Positions 52,749-61,198 of a stretch of DNA of 64,000 nt are shown one piece after another. Numbering within the stretch: position 1 is the stretch's first letter; every line of letters starts with the position of its first letter. The notes beneath the pieces are model-generated. The model searched no databases, was not told the origin of the DNA, and saw only the letters and a program-made list of their open reading frames with translations. The position numbers and the translations under genes were made by a program. The stretch covers positions 62,001-126,000 of the forward strand of contig DEXQ01000018.1 in NCBI GenBank assembly GCA_002364215.1, read 5' to 3'. Source of the DNA: Aequorivita sp. UBA3180 (GTDB lineage: Bacteria; Bacteroidota; Bacteroidia; Flavobacteriales; Flavobacteriaceae).

Positions 52749-52805
52749 TATAATAATTTAAAAGCAAAATTTTTTATAAAGATAGGAAAAGAAAATCCCA
52801 ATACT

Positions 52806-52922
52806 GAAATCCCAAATTCCAATTAAAAAGTAAATCCTAAAAAATCAATATCGAAAATGTTTGCTTTAAAATTTCCAATCTGAGATTTATTTGGGATTTG
52901 GTTTTTGAAATTTGGGATTTTC
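52806..52922. repeat. Inverted, 7-bp-period repeats upstream of the trans-sulfuration gene
   Basis: The left part is AAATCCC AAATTCC AATTAAA (52807-52827); the right part is GAGATTT ATTTGGG ATTTGGT TTTTGAA ATTTGGG ATTTTCT in strict 7-bp register (52882-52923). The two are inverted with respect to each other and could pair as a long weak hairpin. Confidence 0.7.
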
Positions 52923-52967
52923 TTCCCAGTTATTTATACCTTTAAGCACCTTGAAAAATTTTATAGA

Positions 52968-54134
52968 ATGAAATCAAAAAATATAGGAATTAACACCATC
53001 TGTACACACGTTGGCGAAGTAGAGGACAAGCAATTTAAAGGAGCTGTTTCGCCTTTGTATATGTCTAGCAGCTATGCTTATGAAGATGTTGATGTAAAAC
53101 GTTATCCGCGTTACTTCAATACGCCAAACCAAGAGGCGCTTTGTAAAAAAATAGCGATGCTTGAAAAATGTGAATCCGCGCTAATTTTCGGAAGTGGAAT
53201 GGCAGCTGTGAGCACTACAATGTTGGCTTTTTTGCATAAAGGAGATCACGTTGTGCTTCCGCAGACATTGTATGGCGGCACCTATAATTTCGTGGTTGAA
53301 GAGTTTCATAAATTCGGAATAGAATATTCCTTTGCTGAAGGTTTTTCCAAAGCTGATTTTTCTGAAAAAATTCAGAAGAACACCAAAGTGATTTTTGTTG
53401 AGACACCTTCAAATCCATTGATGCGAATAACCGATTTGGAGATGATTTCAAAATTGGCAAAATCTCGCGGAATTGTAACGATGATAGACAATACCTTTGC
53501 TTCCCCAGTAAATCAGACCCCGGCCGATTTCGGAATTGATATTATGATTCACAGCGCCACGAAATATATGGGTGGACATAGTGATATTTTGGCTGGCGCG
53601 GTTGCCGCAAGTGAAGAAGACATAAAAATAATTTGGAACCTTGCTAAAAATTTGGGCGGAAGCTTGAGCGATTATACAGTTTGGCTTTTAGAACGCAGTA
53701 TGAAAACAATGGTTCTTCGCGTTAAAGCCCAAAACAAGAACGCCAAAAAAATGGCGAAATGGCTTGATAAACATCCGTTGGTTGAAAAAGTTTACTATCC
53801 AGGCCTAAAAAGCCATCCCGATCACGAGCTTGCAAAAAAGCAAATGAGCGGCTACACAGGAATGCTTTCTTTTGAAATAAAAGAATCATTAAATGTTGAT
53901 GATTTTTTAAAAGCACTGCAAATTATAAAACCATCAATGAGTTTGGCGGGAGTGGAATCTACCATTCTTTCGCCTACAAAAACTTCGCACGCGCTACTTT
54001 CTGCGGAAGAGAGGAAACGTCAAAATATAAACGATGGTTTGCTGCGTTTTTCAGTGGGAATTGAGGAAACTGAAGATATTATTGCTGATTTGGAAGGTGC
54101 TTTTCAAAGCGTTTCAAAAATGGAAAAAATTTAA
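52968..54134 (+). CDS. PLP-dependent trans-sulfuration enzyme (Cys/Met metabolism family)
   Basis: A 388-residue enzyme of the cystathionine gamma-synthase/beta-lyase/methionine gamma-lyase family. Visible: SGMAAVSTTMLAFL, LYGGTYNF, FVETPSNPLMRITD, IDNTFASPV and the Schiff-base Lys199 in HSATKYMGGHSD, plus LAGVESTILSPTKTSHA. The reaction cannot be chosen by eye; methionine gamma-lyase or cystathionine lyase are likely. I start at ATG 52968 (MKSKNIGINT), because the longer reading begins in repeat DNA. bshB1 starts 10 bases downstream, which suggests a thiol-metabolism operon. Confidence 0.9.
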   Translation: MKSKNIGINTICTHVGEVEDKQFKGAVSPLYMSSSYAYEDVDVKRYPRYFNTPNQEALCKKIAMLEKCESALIFGSGMAAVSTTMLAFLHKGDHVVLPQTLYGGTYNFVVEEFHKFGIEYSFAEGFSKADFSEKIQKNTKVIFVETPSNPLMRITDLEMISKLAKSRGIVTMIDNTFASPVNQTPADFGIDIMIHSATKYMGGHSDILAGAVAASEEDIKIIWNLAKNLGGSLSDYTVWLLERSMKTMVLRVKAQNKNAKKMAKWLDKHPLVEKVYYPGLKSHPDHELAKKQMSGYTGMLSFEIKESLNVDDFLKALQIIKPSMSLAGVESTILSPTKTSHALLSAEERKRQNINDGLLRFSVGIEETEDIIADLEGAFQSVSKMEKI

Positions 54135-54144
54135 AACAGATTTT

Positions 54145-54861
54145 ATGAAAATTGATATACTTGCTATAGGCGCACACCCGGATGATGTGGAATTGGGATG
54201 TTCGGCAACTTTGGCAAAGGAAATAAGCAACGGAAAAAAAGTTGGGATTTTAGACCTTACACGAGGCGAACTTGGAACCCGAGGCACAGCTGAAATTCGC
54301 GATGAAGAGGCTGCAAACGCGGCAGAAATTTTAGGAGTAAAGCTTCGGCATAACCTTGAATTCTCTGATGGTTTTTTGGTTAATAATGCTGCATCACAAC
54401 TTGAAATAATTAAAATCATTAGAAAATATCAACCAGAAATCGTTCTTTGTAACGCCATAGACGACCGTCACATTGATCACGGAAAAGCCAGCAAGCTTGC
54501 CAGCGATGCGTGTTTTTTGAGTGGCTTGCAGAAAATTGAAACGATACAGGACGGCAATCATCAAAAGGCATGGCGGCCAAAGCACGTTTACCATTATATT
54601 CAATGGAAAAATATTGAACCCGATTTTGTGGTAGATGTAACGGGTTTTTTGGAGAAAAAACTGGAAGCCGTTTTTGCCTATAAAAGTCAGTTTCACAAAA
54701 AGGAAGCAGATGAACCGGAAACGCCAATCTCCTCAACCAATTTTAGGGATAGCATAACATACAGAGCGCAGGATTTGGGAAGATTGATAGGCACCGAATT
54801 CGGAGAAGGTTTCACTGTTGAACGATATCCTGCGGTAAATTCAATTTTCGATTTAATTTAA
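54145..54861 (+). CDS. bshB1: Bacillithiol biosynthesis deacetylase BshB1
   Basis: A 238-residue PIG-L-type zinc deacetylase that removes acetyl from GlcNAc-malate in bacillithiol synthesis. Zinc motif GAHPDDVELGC (His11, Asp13, Asp14), TRGELGTRG, NAIDDRHIDHGKA and the C-terminal SQFH region are clear, and the layout fits BshB1. The ATG at 54145 matches the family start; an earlier in-frame start at 54034 lies inside the preceding gene. It supports a bacillithiol-using cell. Confidence 0.93.
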   Translation: MKIDILAIGAHPDDVELGCSATLAKEISNGKKVGILDLTRGELGTRGTAEIRDEEAANAAEILGVKLRHNLEFSDGFLVNNAASQLEIIKIIRKYQPEIVLCNAIDDRHIDHGKASKLASDACFLSGLQKIETIQDGNHQKAWRPKHVYHYIQWKNIEPDFVVDVTGFLEKKLEAVFAYKSQFHKKEADEPETPISSTNFRDSITYRAQDLGRLIGTEFGEGFTVERYPAVNSIFDLI

Positions 54862-54879
54862 TTTTCTTCAATAAGAGTA

Positions 54880-54910
54880 TTGCGCAACCGTTATAATTGA
54901 TTTATATTTG
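54880..54910 (+). promoter_or_regulatory. Bacteroidota-type promoter for tRNA-His
   Basis: TTG at 54880-54882, a 20-base spacer and TATATTTG at 54903-54910, 40 bases ahead of the tRNA gene. Confidence 0.55.
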
Positions 54911-54950
54911 CGTCCGCTTAGCGAAGTTGTGTTTTAATGCACAATAAATG

Positions 54951-55024
54951 GTGGTTGTAGCTCAGCTGGTTAGAGCGCCTGATTGTGGTTCAGGAGGTCG
55001 CCGGTTCGAACCCGGTCTTCCACC
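54951..55024 (+). tRNA. tRNA-His (anticodon GTG)
   Basis: The cloverleaf is clear: D arm GCTC..GAGC, anticodon stem CCTGA/TCAGG around loop TTGTGGT with anticodon GTG, T arm GCCGG-TTCGAAC-CCGGT and discriminator C73. A G precedes G1 (the -1 position) as expected for tRNA-His. In the acceptor stem GTGGTTG/CTTCCAC, pairs 5-68 and 6-67 are T-T mismatches. CCA is not encoded. A terminator follows. Confidence 0.95.
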
Positions 55025-55031
55025 CGAAAAT

Positions 55032-55062
55032 AAAATCCTCCCCAAAAAGGGAGGATTTTTTC
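55032..55062 (+). terminator. Rho-independent terminator after tRNA-His
   Basis: AAATCCTCCC and GGGAGGATTT arms with a short A-rich loop and a T run, beginning eight bases after the tRNA. Confidence 0.9.
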
Positions 55063-55111
55063 GTTTACCGAAGGTTTTATTGATTCTTAGAATTGCTTTT
55101 AAATTCTACCT

Positions 55112-56116
55112 TTAATCTATAACTATTCTGTTTTCTCGATTGGCGACTTCCCAAGCGGTGTAAAAGATCAATTGGGCGCGTTTTGCCATCAAATCATATT
55201 CTATTTTATCGGGAGTGTCCGTTATTTTGTGATAATCTTCGTGGACCCCGTTGAAGTAAAATATAATTGGAACATTATTTTTAGCAAAGTTATAATGGTC
55301 GCTTCGGTAGTAAAAACGGTTTGGGTCATCTGGATCGTCATATTTGTAATCCAATTCCAATTGGGTATATTTTTCATTCACTTCCGAAGAAATATCCTGC
55401 AATTCCTGGCTTAACTTGTTACTTCCTATCAAATAAATATAATTGGGGTTTTCTTTTTTTTCAGGATCAATCCTGCCAATCATGTCAATATTGAGATTGC
55501 ACACGGTGTTTTCCAAAGGGAACAATGGGTTTTCGGTATAATACCGCGAGCCATACAGGCCGATTTCCTCACCTGTTACGTGCAGAAAAAGAATTGATCT
55601 TTTTGGCGGATATCCATCTTTTACAGCCTGTTGAAATGCTTGTGCAATTTCGAGGATAGAAACAGTTCCACTACCATCGTCATCCGCTCCATTAAAAACA
55701 TTTCCTTCTTTGTCCATGCCCACATGGTCCAAATGTGCAGAAATCACTATTATTTCTTCAGGTTTTTCTGAGCCTTTTATAAAAGCGACTACATTTTCAG
55801 AAGACCGTGGCTCTCTTTTTCCTGCGAAATAGCTTTGAGGAACTTCCTGAAAATAATCAGTAGTTCCTGGAGCAGCGGCAATTCCTTCTTTTTTATAAAA
55901 GTTGCGGATATATTCCACAGCCATTTTTTGGCCTTTGGAGCCCGTCATTCTGCCTTCCATTTCGTCACCTGCATAAATATATAAATGCTTTTTAAGGTCT
56001 TGTGCGTTAATGGAATTTGCGTATTCAACATTTTTCTTTTTTGGGTTAGTCGTGTTTTGCGCAGAATTACACGAAAAAGTTAATGTCGAAAAGATTGCGA
56101 TAAATAATATTTTCAT
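55112..56116 (-). CDS. M28-family zinc peptidase, exported
   Basis: A 334-residue aminopeptidase with a lipoprotein-like signal (TLTFSCNSA). Metal ligands are visible in the usual order: SAHLDH (His128, Asp130), NGADDDGSG (Asp145), TGEEIGLYGS (Glu183/184), NLNIDMIGR (Asp211) and a late YRSDHYNFA (His). It is expected to remove N-terminal amino acids in the periplasm. Same strand as the small lipoprotein upstream, 17 bases away, so co-transcription is likely. Confidence 0.92.
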   Translation of the reverse strand: MKILFIAIFSTLTFSCNSAQNTTNPKKKNVEYANSINAQDLKKHLYIYAGDEMEGRMTGSKGQKMAVEYIRNFYKKEGIAAAPGTTDYFQEVPQSYFAGKREPRSSENVVAFIKGSEKPEEIIVISAHLDHVGMDKEGNVFNGADDDGSGTVSILEIAQAFQQAVKDGYPPKRSILFLHVTGEEIGLYGSRYYTENPLFPLENTVCNLNIDMIGRIDPEKKENPNYIYLIGSNKLSQELQDISSEVNEKYTQLELDYKYDDPDDPNRFYYRSDHYNFAKNNVPIIFYFNGVHEDYHKITDTPDKIEYDLMAKRAQLIFYTAWEVANRENRIVID

Positions 56117-56133
56117 AAAATGGGTACGAATGG

Positions 56134-56466
56134 TTATTCAAAAGAGGTAAGTTCATAATCTGTGGCGTTCGAACCACTTTCACCCGTTTTTTTATAATTG
56201 AAGGTGTGGGTTTTTATAACTTCGTTGCCTTCTCTATCTTGAGATTTTATAGTTACTTTCACTAAATAAGTTACACCAAGGGAACCCTCTTCATTTTTTG
56301 TTTCCGTTACTTCAATGTTTTCATCGTTAAACTTTGTGCCCTCTGGCAACTGTAATTTTTCAATGGCATCTTTTTTTGCCAACTCGCGGACCACTTCTTC
56401 TTGTTTGTTTTCCGTAGCGCAAGAAAGAACAAACAATGAAATCATAACTAACATTAATTTTTTCAT
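56134..56466 (-). CDS. Small lipoprotein of unknown function
   Basis: A 110-residue protein with a lipoprotein signal ending in FVLSCATEN (Cys16). The mature part is hydrophilic, with a helical start (EEVVRELAKKDAIEKLQLPEG) and a beta-rich end (TYLVKVTIKSQDREGNEVIKTH, split by acidic turns). No named domain. It lies just ahead of the M28 peptidase and may share its transcript. Confidence 0.75.
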   Translation of the reverse strand: MKKLMLVMISLFVLSCATENKQEEVVRELAKKDAIEKLQLPEGTKFNDENIEVTETKNEEGSLGVTYLVKVTIKSQDREGNEVIKTHTFNYKKTGESGSNATDYELTSFE

Positions 56467-56584
56467 AAGACACTTTTATAAGGTTAATGGGTAAAGATAA
56501 AATAAGTTCTAAGGCTTAATGCAAATTATTTGTGAAAAATGACACTTTGAATATTTTCACTTAAACTTTAGAAATTACAATGCT

Positions 56585-56592
56585 TATATTTG
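56585..56592 (+). promoter_or_regulatory. -7 promoter element upstream of the MBL-rhodanese gene
   Basis: TATATTTG fits TAnnTTTG, 16 bases before the ATG at 56608, so the leader would be very short. No good -33 TTG was found at the right distance. Confidence 0.45.
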
Positions 56593-56607
56593 CGAAAAAC
56601 AGAAAGA

Positions 56608-57990
56608 ATGAAGGTCGAACAAATTTATACCGGATGCCTATCGCATGGAGCGTACTATATTGAAAGCGCTGGAGAGGCAGCTATTATAGACCCTTTGCGT
56701 GAAACCAATCCTTATCTGGAGCGTGCAAAAAATGATAATGCTAAAATCAAATATATTTTTGAGACCCATTTCCATGCAGATTTCGTGAGTGGGCATTTAA
56801 CCCTTGCCGAACAAACCGGAGCCTCTATAATTTTTGGTCCGCACGCCAATCCTTCCTTTGATGCAATTGTGGCAAAAGATGAAGAGGTGTATAAATTGGG
56901 GAATGTTACCATAACCGCCCTTCACACTCCGGGACACACTATGGAAAGCACCACTTATTTGTTAAAAGATGAAAATGGTAAAGATTATGCAATTTTTAGT
57001 GGTGACACACTTTTTTTGGGAGATGTGGGCCGTCCCGACCTTGCCCAAAAAAGTGATGAAATAACGCAAGAAGACCTTGCGGATATTCTATTTGATAGCC
57101 TTCGGAATAAAATTATGCCCTTGGCAGATGATGTAATTGTTTATCCGGCCCACGGCGCGGGTTCGGCCTGTGGAAAAAATATGATGAAAGAAACCGTGGA
57201 CACCTTGGGCAATCAAAAGAGAATGAATTACGCCCTACGTGCCGATATGACGCGGGAAGAATTTATAAAGGAAGTTACCGAAGGTTTGGCACCGCCCCCA
57301 TTATATTTTCCTATGAATGTTAAAATGAATCGAGAGGGCTACACTGCTTTTGATGAAGTAATTTCACGGGGTATAACCCCTCTTGATCCCGAAACTTTCG
57401 AAAGAATAGCGAATGAAACCGGTGCGATCGTTTTGGATGTGCGCAATCAGGTTGAATTTATAGACGGCCATATTCCCCGGTCTATTTTTATTGGATTGGA
57501 TGGCGGATTTGCCCCGTGGGTCGGTGCGCTTTTGGCAGACGTAGAACAAAAAATACTTTTAGTTGTTTCTCCGGGAAGGGAGGAAGAGGCCGTTACCAGA
57601 TTATCAAGAGTGGGTTTTGATAGAACATTGGGTTATTTACTGGGAGGAATAGACGCCTGGAAAGAAGCCGGAAAGGAAATAGATACCCTGGAATCTATCG
57701 CAGCCGAAACATTCAAAGAAAAATTGGAAAGCAATATCAATGTCTTTGATGTACGAAATGATGGGGAATATTCCAATGGACGTTTGTCTTCTGCAGAACA
57801 CACTCCTTTGGCATTTCTGAATCAATACTTAAAAGCATTCCCAGAAAAAGAAAAGAGTTATTTATATTGCGCTGGTGGATATCGCTCTGTAATTGCCGCA
57901 TCAATTTTAAAAAGTAGGGGTATTCATAATGTTGTAAATGTTGCTGGCGGTTTTGCAGCAATTAAAAACGCAGGTATCCCAGTTTCATAA
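56608..57990 (+). CDS. MBL-fold hydrolase fused to two rhodanese domains (persulfide dioxygenase type)
   Basis: A 460-residue fusion. The N-terminal MBL domain has the glyoxalase II/ETHE1-type site: THFHAD (His54, His56, Asp58), HTPGH (His110), SGDTLFLGDVGRPD (Asp133) and YPAHGAGS (His182). Two rhodanese domains follow (about 260-360 and 365-460). The second has an active loop CAGGYR with Cys421; the first has Ser321 in the Cys position and is presumably structural. Such fusions oxidise glutathione or bacillithiol persulfides and move sulfane sulfur; bshB1 nearby makes bacillithiol a likely thiol. Start ATG 56608. Confidence 0.9.
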   Translation: MKVEQIYTGCLSHGAYYIESAGEAAIIDPLRETNPYLERAKNDNAKIKYIFETHFHADFVSGHLTLAEQTGASIIFGPHANPSFDAIVAKDEEVYKLGNVTITALHTPGHTMESTTYLLKDENGKDYAIFSGDTLFLGDVGRPDLAQKSDEITQEDLADILFDSLRNKIMPLADDVIVYPAHGAGSACGKNMMKETVDTLGNQKRMNYALRADMTREEFIKEVTEGLAPPPLYFPMNVKMNREGYTAFDEVISRGITPLDPETFERIANETGAIVLDVRNQVEFIDGHIPRSIFIGLDGGFAPWVGALLADVEQKILLVVSPGREEEAVTRLSRVGFDRTLGYLLGGIDAWKEAGKEIDTLESIAAETFKEKLESNINVFDVRNDGEYSNGRLSSAEHTPLAFLNQYLKAFPEKEKSYLYCAGGYRSVIAASILKSRGIHNVVNVAGGFAAIKNAGIPVS

Positions 57991-58015
57991 TTTTAAAGCA
58001 TAGTCTTTATAATAG

Positions 58016-58042
58016 ACCCTCATCAATATGAGGGTTTTTTTT
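58016..58042 (+). terminator. Rho-independent terminator after the MBL-rhodanese gene
   Basis: ACCCTCAT and ATGAGGGT arms with a four-base loop and a run of T. Confidence 0.9.
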
Positions 58043-58191
58043 ATAGTATATTTCTGTTATATGTGTTTTTGTTGAGTTTTTAAGTCATTGAAAATCAATA
58101 CATAAATATATTCTGTTAAACTTTTCAGAAAAAAGATTAAACAAAATATTTTATTTATTAGTTTTACTTCGAACTAAAAACTCTATATATT

Positions 58192-59199
58192 ATGAAAAAA
58201 TTATTACTAATTCTCACAATTGCCTTATTTACAGGTAGTTTATTTGCACAAACAGCTCGTGTACAAGTAATACACAACTCAGCCGATGCGGCTGCAGCAG
58301 AAGTAGATGTTTATATCAATTCTGATTTAGCATTAGACGATTTTGCCTTTAGAACAGCAACTCCCTTTTTAGATTTACCTGCAGGTGTTGAAATAAATAT
58401 TGGGATTGCTCCAGGAAATAGTACTGGCGTAGGCGATGTACTATTAACTGTTCCAGTTACACTTACTGCCGATGAGAAGTATATCGTGGTTGCCGACGGA
58501 ATAGTAAGCCCAACGGGTTACAATCCAGCTCCGCCACTAAGTTTGCAAGTATTTCCAATGGCGCGTGAAATGGCAGCAGACCCTGCAAATGTAGATGTAC
58601 TCGTACATCATGGTTCGACTGATGCCCCGACCGTAGATGTTGTTGAAACTGGTGTGGGAGCTGGAACTGTTGTAGATGATATTTCATATACAGAATTTCA
58701 GGGCTATTTAGAACTTCCAACTGCAGATTACGTGCTTGATATTACAGATGCCACTGGCACTGTAACTGTAGCACGATACCAAGCGCCATTGGCAACTTTG
58801 GGTCTTGACGGAGCTGCACTGACTGTGTTGGCATCAGGATTTTTAGATCCTTCACAAAATTCAAATGGTCCAGGTTTTGGACTATATGTGGCCAGTCCTG
58901 CTGGTGGTGCTTTGTTGGCACTTCCATCTGTGCCATTAAGTGTCTCTGAATTTGATTCTTCACAATTTGCAATTTATCCAAACCCTGCTACCGAAAGAAT
59001 CAATATTAGTAGTGCTTCCGGAGTAGATTTAAGTCAATTTTCTGTAGCGATAACAGATATGCTCGGACGTATTGTTTCAAACAATGCAATAAATATTGAT
59101 AATTCAATTGATGTAAATTATCTTAGTGAAGGTGTTTACAACCTTACAATATTTGACGGAAATAACGTAGTGGTTAGTAAGAAATTTGTCAAAAATTAA
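58192..59199 (+). CDS. DUF4397 T9SS-sorted surface protein
   Basis: A 335-residue secreted protein. The signal peptide ends in LFAQTARV, two DUF4397 beta domains follow (VQVIHNSADAAAAEVDVYIN near the start, and VDVLVHHGSTDAPTVDVVE), and the C-terminus is a type A sorting domain (FAIYPNPATERINISSAS, then YLSEGVYNLTIFDGNNVV). It is expected on the cell surface by type IX export; DUF4397 has no known activity. It stands alone between two terminators. Confidence 0.9.
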   Translation: MKKLLLILTIALFTGSLFAQTARVQVIHNSADAAAAEVDVYINSDLALDDFAFRTATPFLDLPAGVEINIGIAPGNSTGVGDVLLTVPVTLTADEKYIVVADGIVSPTGYNPAPPLSLQVFPMAREMAADPANVDVLVHHGSTDAPTVDVVETGVGAGTVVDDISYTEFQGYLELPTADYVLDITDATGTVTVARYQAPLATLGLDGAALTVLASGFLDPSQNSNGPGFGLYVASPAGGALLALPSVPLSVSEFDSSQFAIYPNPATERINISSASGVDLSQFSVAITDMLGRIVSNNAINIDNSIDVNYLSEGVYNLTIFDGNNVVVSKKFVKN

Positions 59200-59223
59200 T
59201 AAAGACAAACTTCTGTTAAATTG

Positions 59224-59258
59224 AAAAGCCCTGTGAATTTAATATTCCAGGGCTTTTT
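59224..59258 (+). terminator. Rho-independent terminator after the DUF4397 gene
   Basis: AAAAGCCCTG and CAGGGCTTTT arms with a 15-base AT-rich loop and a short T run. Confidence 0.88.
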
Positions 59259-59298
59259 CCTTACCATTTTTCTTTTTCAAAGATTAGATTAAAAATTA

Positions 59299-59778
59299 TT
59301 AATCATCGGCAAGATCTTCCAATGTTTTTACACTGTTAAGTGTTGTATGGATTTCTGATGCCTGTTTTTGAAGTACATTAGAAATTGTAGGAGGAAAATT
59401 ATTTTCTTTTAATTTTTTTTCATATTCATTCCAACTTGCCTTTTCACCCCTTATGCACTCTTCCAATACTGCTTCATCAGTATTACCTGCAACTGCACTT
59501 TTAATGTCTATCCAAGTTCTATGAAGATCACCCGTAAAGCTTCCGCTTTCTTTAGGTGTTTCATTTAGGTTTCTAATTTGTTGATCAAGTTCAGTTGCAA
59601 ATCTATTGCGCTGTAAAGCTTGTTGTTGTAAAAACTTTTTTAAATTATTGTTTTTTGCGTCTTTCATTGCCTTGGTAAAACCTTTTTCGGCATCATAATT
59701 TTTTTCTAAAAGCTCCTGTAGATTATCAACCAACTTTTCGTGATTGTGCTCTTTTGCTTTTTCGTGTGTAGTTTTCAT
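59299..59778 (-). CDS. PA2169-family four-helix-bundle protein (DUF2383)
   Basis: A 159-residue soluble, all-helical protein: KLVDNLQELLEKNYDAEKGF, FLQQQALQRNRFATELDQQI, then ECIRGEKASWNEYEKKL. This matches the PA2169/DUF2383 family, ferritin-like helical bundles linked with stress responses and of unknown activity. It is divergent from the FAD oxidoreductase gene at 59970, with a 190-base AT-rich spacer that should hold promoters for both. Confidence 0.85.
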   Translation of the reverse strand: MKTTHEKAKEHNHEKLVDNLQELLEKNYDAEKGFTKAMKDAKNNNLKKFLQQQALQRNRFATELDQQIRNLNETPKESGSFTGDLHRTWIDIKSAVAGNTDEAVLEECIRGEKASWNEYEKKLKENNFPPTISNVLQKQASEIHTTLNSVKTLEDLADD

Positions 59779-59969
59779 AGTTTTTTCGTTTTAAATTTCA
59801 CTAAAGATAATTTTCATCTTAAAGAAAACTTCTTATCATTTTCACAATTGAGAAGTGTTTAACGAAAATTTTTAAACCCATTAAGGAATTACATCTTGTG
59901 AAAACTTATAAAAAAATATTAAAGAGAAAGGTTGGATAGTGCATAATGATTAAATTTCAATAAAAATTT

Positions 59970-61169
59970 ATGGACGTTCGTTCTAACGAGCCTTTTTGGC
60001 TTATTAAAAATTCATTACCGCAAAGTTATCCTTCACTTAAAAATGATATTTCTTCCGAAGTTTTAATAATAGGTGCAGGTATCACGGGAGCACTAATGGC
60101 CTATAAGCTAATCAACGAAGAAAAAAAAGTTGTAATGGTGGACCGGCGCGATGTGTGTAACGGAAGCACCGCTGCGAGCACTTCTATGTTGCAATATGAA
60201 ATTGATGTTCCATTACATAAATTAATAGAGCAAGTGGGGTTAACTTGCGCAGTTTCAAGTTATCAAAACTGTGAAAAGGCAATTACCGATTTAAAAAAGA
60301 TTATAAAAGAAATTAAAGCAGATTGTGGTTTTCAGGAAAAATACAGCGTCTATTTTGCTTCCTCAAAAAATGATATCTCTTTTTTAAAAGATGAATTTGA
60401 AGCCAGGAAGAATCATGGTTTTAAGGTGAAATGGCTTACGAAAGATGAGGTGGAAAAGTTGGGTCTAAAAGCTTATGCGGCTATTGAATCAAAATCTGGG
60501 GCGGTAATGGATGTATATAAATTAGCGAATGCTCTTTTGGAATATTGCGCCGCTAAAGGTCTGGAAATTTACGATCGTACCGAGATTGAGAAAATAAAAT
60601 CCAAGCATGAAAAGCTAATTGCTGAAACCAAAAATGGTTTCAATATTGAAATACACGATGTGGTGCATTGCACAGGCTACGAGAGTACCGAAACGGTTGG
60701 TGAAAATATTGTTGAATTAAAAAGCACCTTTGCTTTGGCATCAGAGGCATTTGATAAAATTCCCAAGGGATTTATAAAAAGGATTTATTGGAACACGGAT
60801 GCTCCCTATTTATATTTCAGAAGTACTGATGATGGCCGGATTGTAATGGGCGGAGGCGATAGGGAGTTCAAAAATGCTGCTCGTCGCGATGCCCTGCTTC
60901 CTAAAAAAGAAAAAGAGCTGGTGAAAAGTTTTAAAAAGTGCTTCCCAAATATACCTTTTACGTTGGATTATTCTTGGGCGGGCACATTTGGTGAAACTAA
61001 GGATAGTCTACCTTATTTCGGAAAACCAGATCCTAAAAAGAATGAGCATTACATTTTAGGTTTTGGTGGTAATGGTATTACCTTCAGCGTTATGGGCATG
61101 GACGCAATTGTTCATTCCATAAATAAAACTCCGCATCCTTATTTGGAGTATTATAAATTCAACAGATAA
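59970..61169 (+). CDS. FAD-dependent oxidoreductase (DAO family)
   Basis: A 399-residue flavoprotein of the D-amino-acid-oxidase fold. The dinucleotide site is VLIIGAGITGALMAYKLI (about 31-48), followed by DRRDVCNGSTAASTSML, and the C-terminal FAD segment is YILGFGGNGITFSVMG. It lacks the Rieske domain seen in some relatives. Substrate unknown (amine or amino acid by family). It is followed by DUF421 and a tiny charged protein on the same strand. Confidence 0.88.
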   Translation: MDVRSNEPFWLIKNSLPQSYPSLKNDISSEVLIIGAGITGALMAYKLINEEKKVVMVDRRDVCNGSTAASTSMLQYEIDVPLHKLIEQVGLTCAVSSYQNCEKAITDLKKIIKEIKADCGFQEKYSVYFASSKNDISFLKDEFEARKNHGFKVKWLTKDEVEKLGLKAYAAIESKSGAVMDVYKLANALLEYCAAKGLEIYDRTEIEKIKSKHEKLIAETKNGFNIEIHDVVHCTGYESTETVGENIVELKSTFALASEAFDKIPKGFIKRIYWNTDAPYLYFRSTDDGRIVMGGGDREFKNAARRDALLPKKEKELVKSFKKCFPNIPFTLDYSWAGTFGETKDSLPYFGKPDPKKNEHYILGFGGNGITFSVMGMDAIVHSINKTPHPYLEYYKFNR

Positions 61170-61198
61170 AAGTTTAATATTAATTTAAAACAAAAAAA

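Noticed and set aside
52905..52967. Longer N-terminus for the trans-sulfuration enzyme
   Set aside because: The added residues come from 7-bp repeat DNA and do not fit the family; ATG 52968 starts at the conserved region.
54034..54144. Longer N-terminus for BshB1
   Set aside because: It would lie inside the preceding gene in another frame; the family starts at MKIDILAIGAHPDD (54145).
58150..58175. Weak hairpin TTAGTT...AACTAA upstream of the DUF4397 gene
   Set aside because: Six-base AT-rich stem, likely chance in an AT-rich spacer.
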